The notes: generated from the letters alone by a model not told the origin. A DNA stretch of 64,000 nucleotides from Agrilactobacillus composti DSM 18527 = JCM 14202 (GCF_001436375.1 NZ_AZGA01000084.1:61173-125172), one strand, 5' to 3'; positions 27,159 through 36,614 are shown, numbered from the stretch's first letter. Numbers and translations are program-made.

Positions 27159-27833
27159 TCAAGGAATTAAATAACCTTGACCAATTTTGGTCTGAATATA
27201 ATTATCAATACCGGCATTTTCAATTTTGCGGCGAAGGCGATTAATGTTGACGGTTAGCGTATTATCATCGACAAAGCGCTCGTCCTCCCAGAGGTCGCGC
27301 AAAAGTTCTTCACGGCTGACAATTTGGCCATGGCGACGCATGAGATACTGTAACAGTCGATATTCATTTTTGGATAGGTCCACAACCTCGTCATTAATTT
27401 TGGCGGAACCGCTTTGCAAATCTAAAACTACACCGTTATGGTCAATCAAATTTTGGGCATCTTCTTGGTAATCATAAGTACGCCGCAATAAGGCATTAAT
27501 TTTAGCCACTAAAACTTCCATGGCAAAGGGCTTACTGACAAAGTCATCCCCACCCATATTCATGGCCATGATCATATCCATGCTGGTGTTACGGGAAGAA
27601 ATGAAAATAATCGGAACTTTTGAGACTTCCCGAATTTTTTGGGTCCAGTGATAGCCATCATAAACGGGTAAATTAATGTCCATTAGGACCAAGCTAGGTT
27701 TGGTATCTATAAAAATTTTTAAAGTATCATTAAAATTTTGAACTTGAATCGGTTCGAATTGCCATTTTACTAAGTTATCAGCAATCAATTGGCTGATGGT
27801 GGTATCATCTTCGACAATCATAATTTTAAACAT
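27159..27833 (-). CDS. response regulator, OmpR family, BceR-like
   Basis: Receiver plus winged-helix regulator of 224 aa. The acidic pair is VEDD (residues 8-11), the phospho-acceptor aspartate is in LVLMDINLP near residue 53, and K in FVSKPF is the conserved lysine. The C-terminal DNA-binding domain ends in the usual GQGYLIP. GAGGTG precedes the ATG. It likely controls the divergent BceAB-like transporter in response to cell-wall-active peptides such as bacitracin-like compounds (family knowledge). Confidence 0.93.
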   Translation of the reverse strand: MFKIMIVEDDTTISQLIADNLVKWQFEPIQVQNFNDTLKIFIDTKPSLVLMDINLPVYDGYHWTQKIREVSKVPIIFISSRNTSMDMIMAMNMGGDDFVSKPFAMEVLVAKINALLRRTYDYQEDAQNLIDHNGVVLDLQSGSAKINDEVVDLSKNEYRLLQYLMRRHGQIVSREELLRDLWEDERFVDDNTLTVNINRLRRKIENAGIDNYIQTKIGQGYLIP

Positions 27834-27928
27834 GTTTTCACCTCAATAATAGAGTACAGACAAGTTAGGGATTTGACAAGTTTTCAAAAATATTGGGCTT
27901 AAGTCGCTATGTTCCCAAATTAAAATTT

Positions 27929-27944
27929 GCTATCATGAGATAGC
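27929..27944 (+). promoter_or_regulatory. inverted repeat in the Bce-type intergenic region
   Basis: GCTATC-ATGA-GATAGC, with a further outward match TCGCTAT (27904-27910). It lies between the divergent regulator and ABC genes, 23 bases before the ABC start, so it may be a binding site for the response regulator. This is inference only. Confidence 0.4.
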
Positions 27945-27966
27945 GAGTACAAGGGAGGCAATTTGT

Positions 27967-28740
27967 TTGATATTGACCGCGACACATTTATCCAAAATAT
28001 ATGGGACAACTTTGAATTTAACCAAGGCCCTACAAAACGTGTCTTTAAACGTTGGTACGGGAGAATTCTTAGGGATCATGGGGCCTTCAGGTGCCGGTAA
28101 GAGCACATTATTGAATATATTATCCACCTTAGATCAACCCACCAGTGGCCAAGTCTGGATTGGCGATCAAGATATCAGTCAATTGCGAGGCCAGCAATTG
28201 GCCAGTTTTCGCCGCAAAGAGCTGGGATTTATCTTCCAAGATTTTAACTTATTAGAGGCTTTAACGGTGGAGGAAAATATTATCTTACCTTTGACCTTTA
28301 ATAAAACCCCGGCACAGCAAGTTAACGCGGAACTAAGTCGCGTCACCACGGTGTTAAATTTAACACAATTATTGCAACGTTATCCCGCGGAATTATCCGT
28401 GGGGCAACGCCAGCGGGTAGCCGCTGCTCGGGCTTTGGTGGTCAAACCTAAAATTTTATTTGCCGATGAGCCAACGGGCAGTCTGGATTCATATTCAGCG
28501 ACGGAATTATTGCAATATTTACAACTCCTGAACCAAAGTAGCCAAATGGCCATTGTCATGGTGACTCATGATGCTTTTACGGCTAGTTTTTGTAAACGGA
28601 TATTGTTTATCAAAGATGGCCAGATATTTTCAGAGATTGTCCGCAAAAATAGTCGACAGGAATTTTTTGACCGCATTATGGATATGCAGGCCACGATTGG
28701 TGGTGGAGGTAAGACCAATGCTTTACAATCTGGCAGTTAA
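27967..28740 (+). CDS. BceA-like ABC transporter ATP-binding protein
   Basis: ATPase of 257 aa for a peptide-resistance ABC transporter. Walker A is GPSGAGKST, the Q-loop lies in FIFQDFNLL, Walker B is ILFADEPTGSLDS and the H-loop MVTHD. The ABC signature reads LSVGQRQR, where the usual second position is glycine (LSGGQ), a conservative deviation. The start is TTG at 27967 with GGGAGG 8 bases upstream. It overlaps the permease gene by 23 bases. Confidence 0.9.
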   Translation: MILTATHLSKIYGTTLNLTKALQNVSLNVGTGEFLGIMGPSGAGKSTLLNILSTLDQPTSGQVWIGDQDISQLRGQQLASFRRKELGFIFQDFNLLEALTVEENIILPLTFNKTPAQQVNAELSRVTTVLNLTQLLQRYPAELSVGQRQRVAAARALVVKPKILFADEPTGSLDSYSATELLQYLQLLNQSSQMAIVMVTHDAFTASFCKRILFIKDGQIFSEIVRKNSRQEFFDRIMDMQATIGGGGKTNALQSGS

Positions 28741-30745
28741 GAATTTCAAACGTTATCGGGTGATCCATGGGATTCAGATTAGCATCGGCGCCCTGGCTGT
28801 GATGATCATGTTTGATTTCTCATTGATGGGTGCAGATGCCAAATTGATGCAGGTCATTGGCAATACCATCCTCAGTCGCAGTTTTTTATTTCTATTTACG
28901 CTAGTGGTAGCTGGCTTATTGATCCTTTTTAGCACGTATTGGAATCGGCTTTTAATGCGCCAGCGTTATCAAGAAATTGGCCAACTTGCCTTGATGGGGA
29001 TGCCAACCTTAAAAATTCTATTGGCGTTTGCCATTGAATTTTTGTTGAGTCAAATTATTGCCCTAGGGATCGGCTTATGTCTAGGCTTGTTGTTTTATAA
29101 ATTATTAGTGATGATCTTGCTAAAAGTCAGTTACGTCAATTTCGCCATTGGGTTTTATTTTAATTGGCGGGCGCTTTTGCCGGTGATCCTCTTGATTCCA
29201 ATTTTACAGGTAATTTTGTTTTTAAATAACTTAATTACGATCAAACGTCTCTCCTTGTTGCGCTTATTAAAGCCCAAGCGACCTAACGTCCCAGAAATCC
29301 TGCCGTTATGGCAATTGCAATTGTTGAGCTTATTGGTTCTAGGTTTATTGCTGGGTGGGGCCCAAGGGTTCGTCAATTTATTTTCAGTTGACGACTTTTT
29401 AGCCCAACAGTTGAACATTTCTTTAGTAGCTGGTTTATGCTTGGCGATATTGTTGTTAAGTATCGCTTGGATTTTGGGCTTGATGGGCTTGTGGCGGATT
29501 GTTATTCCCACGGTTATTTTGTGTTTACGGCGCTTTAAAAAACTATATTTTATTCAACAACGGATATTCACAATTTCTGAAATAAGTCGTTGGAGTTTTC
29601 GCAATGTGAAATCTTTGACAGGGATCACCTTGCTGTTGGGCTTGGCTTTTACATTTCTAGGCATGGGGGCGCTGGTTTCCCGTTATGGGCTAAATACGAT
29701 TGATAATTATACACCTTACAGTTTGTTAGCCACGGCCAATAAACAGGTTGAGATTGATCAGATTTTAAAACGAGACAAAGTGGTCGCACAGGTCCAACCC
29801 ATTTTTCAGACGAAAATTTTGCCCGTCAATTATAATTTGGATACGGTGGTGGGCCATAATTATCGTAGTAACGCCGATCCTAGCATGGTGATGACCCAGG
29901 CGACTTATAATCGCTTTGCCCGCTATCGGGGGCTTAAAACTTTAAAGCTCAAGCCTAATCAAGCTGGCATCATTATGCCAGTGACGAGCATTTTAAAGGC
30001 TGCGAGCAAAAAAGATATCGCTGCCCAAAAACCGGTGGTGCAAGTCGGCACCTACGCCCAATTAAAATTGCAGATCACTTCGATCACCAATTAATTTCCC
30101 TTGGGAGAAAATGCGGCATTTCAGATAGCGATTATCGTTAACCCCCAGGATTATGCTAAACTTAATGAAGGGCTTAGCCAAAATTATGTGGCCTATGATA
30201 TTTTTGAACCTTTAAGTAACAAAACTTTGCTGAGTATTGAGAAGTTAAACCAAGATGCCTATATTCATTTATCCGCAGGCCATTTAGTCCATCGGGGTCA
30301 AGGTACGGCCAAAGAAAGAACTTTTGTCCAAGAACAAGTCTTTGTCCGGCAGCTGCAAAAGGCGCACATTCAAAAACTAATTGGTTTTGGTATGTTCATC
30401 GGGGTATTAGTGAGTTTAGTAGTCGTGGTGGCCATGGGCGCCATTTTAATGTTAAAGCGCTTGATGGTGGCTGCTGAACTCCACGACGATTACCAGACGT
30501 TAATTAAAATTGGGCGCAACCCAACTGATTTGCGCCACAGTATTATTTGGGCCCATATTTTCATTTTCGCATCGTTATTACTACTGGGGTTGTTGCAAGC
30601 CTTAATTGTAGCGAACACTTTCCGCTTATTGGTGAACAATCCGAATTTCCAATTACTCTACTTGGTCACCGGTATTTGTATTTTAATTTATGGTTTGATC
30701 GGCGCCTTGACCACAGCCATCTATCTGCGTGCAGTCGATCTTTAA
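28718..30745 (+). pseudogene. BceB-like ABC permease interrupted by an in-frame stop
   Basis: Read from ATG 28718 (GGAGGT 7 bases upstream), the frame encodes 458 residues and stops at TAA 30092-30094. The same frame then continues without a shift for 216 more codons to 30745. Together this gives about 675 positions, the normal BceB length of ten helices plus a large extracellular domain between helices 7 and 8. The stop lies in that extracellular domain. The remaining part (IVNPQDYAKL... and three further helices) is well preserved and has no ribosome binding site for re-initiation. One nonsense change is the simplest explanation; a sequencing error is the alternative. Confidence 0.85.
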
Positions 30746-30767
30746 AAATTGTAGAAAAGAGGCACCC

Positions 30768-31607
30768 ATGAATACTTCCACTGCTAAGATTAAAACCGTT
30801 GCTAAAACAGCCCTGCGCGGTCACTGGGTTCAACCCGTGTTATTGTTGGTGACAACGTATTTAATTACTTATTTACTAGATTCTATACTCGTTAGTCTGT
30901 TTGACCCCAATGCATTTATGTATGTGTTGTTGTTAATGCTATTAAATTACTTTGTGATTTTTGCCTTAGATTATGGGCAATATTATTATCCCATGAGTTT
31001 GTTTGGCCATCAAAAATTTAGCATCCGCATGTTATTTGTCGGCTACAACAAGTTTTTTTACAAGCGACTTGTGGTTTTAAATTTTATCAAGTCCATTTTA
31101 TTGACCCTTAGCTCCTTATTGGTTTTTATCCCTTTCATTGGGAAATTAGATTGGTTGAATATTTTAAGCTTGATGTTTAATACATCGGATATTACGTTGT
31201 TTAATCGGCTTTTCAAAATCGTGCAGCAATTTTCTATGGGCCATTTACTGGCGCTATTAGGCTTATTGATCCTCTTTGGGCTGATATACTTATTGTTAGA
31301 AGCTTTCTTTCAAATCACTGGTTATTTGGTCTTTGAAAACGCACAAAACCCCAGTGCTCACTTCGTTGTGTCGGGGATGTTGCTGCTGAAGGGGCATTGG
31401 GGTCAATTATTACGCTTGCAATTGTCATTTATCATTTGGTATTTCTTTTATGCCTTTACCTTTGTTTGGTTAATTCCGTATCGGCAAATGGCTATTTTTG
31501 TTTTTTATCTCAATTTAAAACAAGACTTTGCGCAAAAACTAAACGCGTACACCAACGAGGCTAAAACACCTGATACGCCGGATCAATCCAAATCAGATAA
31601 GGATTAA
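30768..31607 (+). CDS. DUF975 family membrane protein
   Basis: Integral membrane protein of 279 aa with about five hydrophobic segments. The N-terminus NTSTAKIKTVAKTALRGHW is typical of DUF975, and FKIVQQFSMGHLLALL and FQITGYLVFENAQNPSA are recognisable family stretches. The start follows AAAGAGG; the upstream open frame overlaps the end of the permease pseudogene. Function unknown. It may be transcribed with the Bce-like genes. Its stop overlaps the stop of the convergent gene by four bases, with no terminator between. Confidence 0.82.
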   Translation: MNTSTAKIKTVAKTALRGHWVQPVLLLVTTYLITYLLDSILVSLFDPNAFMYVLLLMLLNYFVIFALDYGQYYYPMSLFGHQKFSIRMLFVGYNKFFYKRLVVLNFIKSILLTLSSLLVFIPFIGKLDWLNILSLMFNTSDITLFNRLFKIVQQFSMGHLLALLGLLILFGLIYLLLEAFFQITGYLVFENAQNPSAHFVVSGMLLLKGHWGQLLRLQLSFIIWYFFYAFTFVWLIPYRQMAIFVFYLNLKQDFAQKLNAYTNEAKTPDTPDQSKSDKD

Positions 31608-32095
31608 TTATCCAGTGTATAACTGGTTTCATAATAGCTCCATTCACTGGAGCTGCGTTTTTGCAAATCGCTGATGGCTTTGAAGCCAGGTTGTAATTCC
31701 CATTGCTCAAAGGCATTTTGGTCTTGCCAACTGGTGTACAATAGATATTGTTTCCGTGAACCAGCTTGAATTCCCAAAAAACTGGTATGATCGGGGCTAG
31801 CGGTATTTTCAACAAAATTTTGAATTTGCTTCCAATAAGTATCATCTTCATCTAAATTGAAATTGAAAAACATAAAGTGGTTCAAATTGTAAATGGCACT
31901 ATTGGTACTTTCGTAACGAATATCAAAAGCAACGGGTGCTTGGAAAACCGAAGTCTTAGTGGTAATTTCCATAAGCTGGTAGTCCTTGGCTTGCGTATCC
32001 CGGGGCTTTAACAAGTACAGGGGTCTGGTTGGTTGATTGGCCTTTATTTTAGCCAAAATAGTTTTACTGCCAAGTGTTAAATAAATTTTTTTCAA
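31604..32095 (-). CDS. ABM-domain (antibiotic biosynthesis monooxygenase-like) protein
   Basis: Protein of 163 aa with a C-terminal dimeric alpha-beta-barrel domain (LGIQAGSRKQYLLYTSWQDQNAFEQWELQPGF), as in ABM and heme-degrading monooxygenase-like proteins. Heme-binding residues cannot be assigned with confidence. The start is TTG at 32095, because GGAGGTAA lies 8 bases upstream; the first TTG of the frame (32110) overlaps that site. Actual activity is unknown. Confidence 0.75.
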   Translation of the reverse strand: MKKIYLTLGSKTILAKIKANQPTRPLYLLKPRDTQAKDYQLMEITTKTSVFQAPVAFDIRYESTNSAIYNLNHFMFFNFNLDEDDTYWKQIQNFVENTASPDHTSFLGIQAGSRKQYLLYTSWQDQNAFEQWELQPGFKAISDLQKRSSSEWSYYETSYTLDN

Positions 32096-32151
32096 ATTGC
32101 TTACCTCCAAAAATAGTGATTAATTATGAACTAAATGAAAGGATGAGTGCG

Positions 32152-32895
32152 ATGAAGTTAACAGTACTGGGTTATTATGGTGGCTATCCTTATGCCGGCC
32201 ATGGGACAAGTGGGTATTTAATACAAAGTGAAACTGGGTTTAATTTACTTTTGGAATGTGGCAGTGGGGTATTACTCGCACTGCAAAAATATTTAGACCC
32301 ATTACAATTAGACGCGGTCTTGTTGTCCCATTATCATCATGATCACACTGCTGATGTGGGTGTCTTGCAGTATTATTGGCAACTTGCACCGGGACAGCAC
32401 AAGGAACCAGTTTTGCCTATTTACGGGCATACGCGAGAGACATTGAGTTTCGCAGCGTTAACCATGCCAAACATTACCCAAGGACAGGCCTATGATCCTG
32501 ATGGGGTCTTAAAATTAGGGCCGTTTGAAATCACCTTCTTACCAACAAAGCACCCAGTACCAGCTTATGCCATGCGCATCGAAGAAACAAGTACTGGCAA
32601 AGTTTTAACGTTTACGTCAGATACGGCTTACATTGAGACGTTGGTGGATTTTGCCAAGGATAGTGACTTGTTGATGACAGATACCAACTTTTTCGACGAT
32701 AAAACTGGTAAAATTTGGCATATGACTTCAACCCAGTCTGGAAAATTAGCTCAAAAAGCTAAAGTAAAACATCTGTTATTGACACATCTGCCCCAGCACG
32801 GTGATTTAGAAAAATTAAAAAAAGAAGCTGAAATAACAAGTGAAGGCATTTTAGTGGACTATGCCCAGGAAGGATTAACGATTAAACTGGCTTAA
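32152..32895 (+). CDS. MBL-fold metallo-hydrolase (YhfI/RNase Z-like)
   Basis: Cytoplasmic metallo-beta-lactamase-fold hydrolase of 247 aa. The metal motif is LLSHYHHDHTAD (H-x-H-x-D-H), with further ligands in FLPTKHPVPA, TSDTAY and LLLTHL. The start at 32152 has AAAGGA about 9 bases upstream; ATG 32143 would overlap it. The substrate is not known; similar proteins resemble tRNase Z and phosphodiesterases. It is monocistronic. Confidence 0.88.
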   Translation: MKLTVLGYYGGYPYAGHGTSGYLIQSETGFNLLLECGSGVLLALQKYLDPLQLDAVLLSHYHHDHTADVGVLQYYWQLAPGQHKEPVLPIYGHTRETLSFAALTMPNITQGQAYDPDGVLKLGPFEITFLPTKHPVPAYAMRIEETSTGKVLTFTSDTAYIETLVDFAKDSDLLMTDTNFFDDKTGKIWHMTSTQSGKLAQKAKVKHLLLTHLPQHGDLEKLKKEAEITSEGILVDYAQEGLTIKLA

Positions 32896-33194
32896 GCCAT
32901 GGCTTTGTGAGCTTGTGAAACAAAAAAGCGTTAATATTAAAATACAAGGTAGGAACGTAAAAACATGAAATATTTTGTATCTTCATTGAAAACGTATTTA
33001 TATCTTGGCCAAAAAGGGTTATAATCTTATATAGATGATTTAATAGACAAAAAAAGCTTTTTTGTCCAATACTCATTTTAATTTAATGCTGAAAAACTGT
33101 TTAAAATTGATAGTCAGGCCCAGTATTTTTCATTATAATTATATTTGTGATCAATGAATGGCAGTTTCTTTTGCATATAAAGGGGAGATACTTC
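32896..33194 (+). promoter_or_regulatory. A/T-rich leader region of spx
   Basis: No gene is seen in these 299 bases. They hold a promoter-like pair TTTATA (32997-33002) and TATAAT (33020-33025) with a 17-bp spacer. A near-perfect hairpin GACAAAAAA...TTTTTTGTC follows (33046-33066), and a second TATAAT lies nearer the gene (33134-33139; TAGTCA 17 bp upstream). Two promoters separated by a hairpin would fit the multi-promoter control known for spx in B. subtilis, but this is inference. Confidence 0.5.
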
Positions 33195-33596
33195 ATGACA
33201 GTGACGTTATATATTTCACCAAGTTGCACTTCTTGCAGAAAGGCACGTTCTTGGCTAAAGGAACATGATATCCCATTTGAAGAACGCAATATCTTTTCTG
33301 ATCCGTTAAAAGCAGATGACATCAAGAAAATCTTGAGAATGACTGAAAACGGAACAGAAGACATTATCTCAACACGTTCAAAAGTTTTCCAAGACATGGG
33401 TATCGAGTTAGATGAACTTTCAATGGATCGGTTGATTGAACTGGTTCAAGACAACCCTGGTTTATTGAGACGCCCGATTATCATGGATGACAAGCGGCTA
33501 CAGGTTGGTTACAACGAGGATGAAATCAGAAGGTTTTTACCCCGTTCTGTACGTGCGCTTGAACTCCAACGCGCACAGCTATCAGCCGGACTATAA
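33195..33596 (+). CDS. spx: global redox/stress regulator Spx
   Basis: ArsC-fold protein of 133 aa that binds the RNA polymerase alpha subunit and redirects transcription under disulfide stress. The redox switch CTSC (C11, C14) is intact, and the sequence is nearly the textbook Spx: [61 protein letters not shown] lies upstream. The 48 upstream bases of open frame are not part of the gene. The adaptor gene yjbH and mecA (ClpC adaptor) lie in the same block, so synthesis and turnover factors are clustered. Confidence 0.97.
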   Translation: MTVTLYISPSCTSCRKARSWLKEHDIPFEERNIFSDPLKADDIKKILRMTENGTEDIISTRSKVFQDMGIELDELSMDRLIELVQDNPGLLRRPIIMDDKRLQVGYNEDEIRRFLPRSVRALELQRAQLSAGL

Positions 33597-33920
33597 ATTT
33601 TAACCACCCGATATTATGATGTGAAGCGAAATGATTGGTTTTATTTTCAAACATTACTTTGAGTGTTGGCACTTTTGTCAGCACTTTTTTGGTATAATGG
33701 AGTTGAACCAAAAACTTGCAATTCGTAACTGTGAATGCTATGCTGTTGCCTTGTAATTAAACCATGCGTTGTTTAGATGATGGCGGATACAAAAAACAAA
33801 GATGAGACTAAAGTTGGACGCTTTGGTATTCGCTTTTTTCGGGTGGATGGTGTAATATTACACTTACAAGGATCTTTAATATCCTATGATGTTTTATTTT
33901 TGGAAACGAGGTGCGGTTGA
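33597..33920 (+). promoter_or_regulatory. spx terminator region and long mecA leader
   Basis: This 324-base gap contains the spx terminator (33662-33690) and an extended -10 box TGGTATAAT (TATAAT at 33693-33698), which predicts a mecA leader of about 215 nt. The leader contains a perfect 14-bp palindrome GTGTAATATTACAC (33850-33863), a small hairpin AGGAT/ATCCT just after it, and a 47-codon open frame (33777-33920). That frame ends at TGA directly before the mecA ATG and has no ribosome binding site. Confidence 0.5.
33662..33690 (+). terminator. terminator after spx
   Basis: AGTGTTGGC pairs with GTCAGCACT (two G-U pairs), then TTTTTT; the mecA -10 box follows two bases later. Confidence 0.75.
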
Positions 33921-34637
33921 ATGGAAATGGAACGAATTAATGAGAATACTATCCGTGTGATCCTCGGTAATCAAGATTTGGAAGAACGTGGCATTACAGT
34001 TTTAGATTTATTAGGGAATCATAAACAAATTGAGGGCTTCTTTTATGAAATCTTGGAAGAGGTTGACAAAGATCACTCATTTGCAACTAATGACGCTGTA
34101 ACGTTTCAAGTAATGCCGAACAAAAAAGGTCTTGAACTGTTAATCAGTAAAGGCACGCCCGATAACGAAAATGATACGGATGATCTAGACATGAACGATA
34201 ACAGATTTGATGATAAAGAGAACGTTTCAGACTTTATCAAAAAACAATTACGTCAAACGGATAACGATGTAGATGATGATCTACGGGATTTGAAGCCAAA
34301 ACGTAAAACCAAATTAAATGGGTTTTCATCAAAACCTGATCCTGATGTCCAAGAAATCGTTTTAGAATTTAACGATTTTGAAGACGTTATTTCAGCTGCT
34401 GATGCCTTGCAATTAGGACATGTTAAAAGTAATCTGTTTTCTTATAAACGTAACTACTATCTAGATTTATTAGTTTATACGGATGAGCTGGAAGACATCA
34501 CATTATCTGATGCCGTTGCTGTGGCTTTTGAATATGGCAATCGGACCAATGTGACACCGGAAGTATTGTCTGAATATGGTAAGTCGATTATGAAAGAAAC
34601 GGCATTAGAACAAATTAAACACTACTTCAATAAGTAA
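33921..34637 (+). CDS. mecA: adaptor protein MecA
   Basis: ClpC adaptor of 238 aa that delivers substrates such as ComK-like or aggregated proteins to ClpCP. The N-terminal substrate domain begins MEMERINENTIRVIL, an acidic Asp/Asn/Lys linker spans about residues 85-135, and the C-terminal ClpC-binding domain contains LEFNDFEDVISAADAL and YYLDLLVYTDEL. GAGGTG lies 7 bases before the start. It is preceded by a long leader and followed by a terminator. Confidence 0.95.
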   Translation: MEMERINENTIRVILGNQDLEERGITVLDLLGNHKQIEGFFYEILEEVDKDHSFATNDAVTFQVMPNKKGLELLISKGTPDNENDTDDLDMNDNRFDDKENVSDFIKKQLRQTDNDVDDDLRDLKPKRKTKLNGFSSKPDPDVQEIVLEFNDFEDVISAADALQLGHVKSNLFSYKRNYYLDLLVYTDELEDITLSDAVAVAFEYGNRTNVTPEVLSEYGKSIMKETALEQIKHYFNK

Positions 34638-34660
34638 GGCGTTTTGTTTGATGCTTTGAG

Positions 34661-34691
34661 AAACACTCAATTAAAGTTGGGTGTTTTTTTT
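34661..34691 (+). terminator. terminator after mecA
   Basis: AAACACTCAA pairs with TTGGGTGTTT (one G-U), then a long T run. Confidence 0.85.
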
Positions 34692-34736
34692 CGTGCAAAT
34701 TCAAAGTTAAGCCGTAATCTATTATGAGGTGAGACA

Positions 34737-35822
34737 ATGAAATATGCACTGGATCAAAATCAAACTTTAGTCTATTTAACAAATGCTACCCAGGCCCGGG
34801 CACTACAAGCACAAGGTAAGCACCGCTTTTTTTGCCCCGATTGTGGACAGCAGTTAAAGATTTGCTATAGCAAAAACGACTATCCCTATTTTGCCCATCA
34901 ACCCGCGTTGGGTAAAAATAATCAGGAAGGTCAGCTACATGTGTGGGGGAAGACAGTTTTACACCAGGCCTTACAGGCATTAGCCTTGGATCATGAAGTG
35001 GAATTTGTGACAGCCCAAGGACAGCGCCGTGCCGATATTGCCGTGCCATTGCCGCACCAAACGACGGCATTAGAATGGCAGTGTGCCAATATTTCCCAGC
35101 AACAGGTCTATGAACGAACACGATCTTATCAAGCCAAAGAAATTAAGGTGCAGTGGCTCTTGGGACCCACTTATGCTTTCAAGGGCAACTTGTCTCGGCG
35201 CTTGCAACAGTATTTAAATTATCGCCAAGATCTTGGTTTTTATTTGGTGTATCTTTTACCAGGTTCTGGGAAATTACAGTTGATCCACCACATTGCTCAA
35301 TTAGAGTTGCGCCAGAAAGTAGTCTTTACGCAGGATATATATGCCTTACCCCAAGGCTTAAAACTTTTGTTACAACAGACTGGTCGTATTTCATCCTCAA
35401 AAAAGGGGTATCAAGGTTTGAGGTTGCCCCAGAAATATCAAGTGATTCAAAGCCGATTGACCAAAAGAGATAAAAAATTACAAGACTTACAAAACCGCTG
35501 TTATCAACAGCAACATCAATTACAAAATTTACCGGCTGTTTGTTTTAGCCAATACCATTTACCCCCAATTTTCCAAGAAGTAAGTTGTTGGGTGAATTGT
35601 CGCTTGTTGCTGTTATTAGAGCAACAATCCCAGTGGCTTTATCAGGACTTATTAGGACATTATCAACAGTTAGTACGCAAAAAACCACCGCTAGTTGTGC
35701 AACAACCGCGGTGGTTAAAGTATTGTTTTGACTTATTTTTAAAACGATTAGTTAGCCAGCATTGGCTATACCAAGCAGCAGACACTTTTCGTATTAATCG
35801 CTCAAAACTAAGGGCATGGTAA
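34737..35822 (+). CDS. coiA: competence protein CoiA-like
   Basis: Protein of 361 aa. The N-terminal CoiA segment contains a zinc-like CPDCG motif (about residues 33-37) and YFAHQ. The nuclease-like core has EVEFVTAQGQRRADIAV followed by LEWQCANIS, matching the D...E-x-Q pattern of PD-(D/E)XK folds. The C-terminal half is Gln/Leu-rich and poorly conserved. CoiA is required for transformation in streptococci, probably at DNA processing or recombination; a role here is inferred. TGAGGTGAG precedes the ATG. Confidence 0.88.
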   Translation: MKYALDQNQTLVYLTNATQARALQAQGKHRFFCPDCGQQLKICYSKNDYPYFAHQPALGKNNQEGQLHVWGKTVLHQALQALALDHEVEFVTAQGQRRADIAVPLPHQTTALEWQCANISQQQVYERTRSYQAKEIKVQWLLGPTYAFKGNLSRRLQQYLNYRQDLGFYLVYLLPGSGKLQLIHHIAQLELRQKVVFTQDIYALPQGLKLLLQQTGRISSSKKGYQGLRLPQKYQVIQSRLTKRDKKLQDLQNRCYQQQHQLQNLPAVCFSQYHLPPIFQEVSCWVNCRLLLLLEQQSQWLYQDLLGHYQQLVRKKPPLVVQQPRWLKYCFDLFLKRLVSQHWLYQAADTFRINRSKLRAW

Positions 35823-35826
35823 GTTT

Positions 35827-36477
35827 TTACAGGGTATGCAAACGATTGGCAATGCGCCGATACGGCATCAGCGGTTGTTGCTCATAGGGAATTGTGACCA
35901 GTTCGTCAGCGGCCAATTGATCGAAAACATGTTTTAAAATGGGATAAGAGTTACAGTTCTCAATTAAAACACCATTGTCATGCAATTTGCTGGCATAGTT
36001 ATAAATAACCACCGTTGGGGCATCATTGATTTGAAACTCACTGATGAGGTTATCATCTTCGGAACAGAGATGTTGTAACCTTGGATTATGCCGTTCAGCA
36101 TTAAAGTAGCCAATATCTACGTTGGCTGCGCGTAAGGCCGTTTGGACAGTTTGCTGATTGTAATCTCGATGTTGGTCATTGATCAATGACTGCAAATTAA
36201 TGAGGAAATTCCGGCTCTTCTTTGCACCTTGAAAACTAACCGCTTTAAAATCCAGCGACGCACAGTAAGCGTTTTGAGTCAAGCGATTGCGAAGTGATAA
36301 ATCTGATTTATCCAATTGATTCAGTGTCATGTATTTATTAATAACGGATAGCGACACATACGGAATGAATTTTATTTTAGCTTCCTGATTCTGTTCAGCA
36401 GCTAATTTCAATAACACGTGTTCTGCTTCAAGACACTGACAACCAATTGGATTCACAAATAAGAATAGCTCTAACAC
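35827..36477 (-). CDS. yjbH: Spx adaptor YjbH/SpxH (DsbA-fold)
   Basis: Thioredoxin/DsbA-fold protein of 216 aa that presents Spx to ClpXP in Bacilli. The N-terminal FLFVNPIGCQCLEAE holds a C-x-C where DsbA has C-x-x-C, and NDAPTVVIYN holds the cis-proline loop. The start is GTG at 36477 with GGAGG 7 bases upstream; an overlapping ATG leads to an immediate stop. Its location next to spx, mecA and coiA supports the assignment. It lies downstream of the CYTH gene on the same strand, probably with its own extended -10 promoter (TGGTACAAT on the minus strand). Confidence 0.9.
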   Translation of the reverse strand: MLELFLFVNPIGCQCLEAEHVLLKLAAEQNQEAKIKFIPYVSLSVINKYMTLNQLDKSDLSLRNRLTQNAYCASLDFKAVSFQGAKKSRNFLINLQSLINDQHRDYNQQTVQTALRAANVDIGYFNAERHNPRLQHLCSEDDNLISEFQINDAPTVVIYNYASKLHDNGVLIENCNSYPILKHVFDQLAADELVTIPYEQQPLMPYRRIANRLHTL

Positions 36478-36614
36478 ATTGTTTCCTCCAATTTATTGTT
36501 TTCTTGAGTTGTATTTAAAATTAATTGTACCAATCATTATCTAATTATGATTTCAATATTACTTTACCAAAATTCCGCCATAATTCAAATATTACGATTC
36601 GAAATAAGCAAAAT

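Noticed and set aside
30101..30745. Second half of the BceB-like permease as an independent gene starting at TTG 30101
   Set aside because: It is in the same frame as the upstream part, has no ribosome binding site, and begins inside the extracellular domain. A nonsense-interrupted gene explains it better.
33777..33920. 47-codon frame before mecA as a real gene
   Set aside because: No ribosome binding site and no recognised similarity; kept only as an observation.
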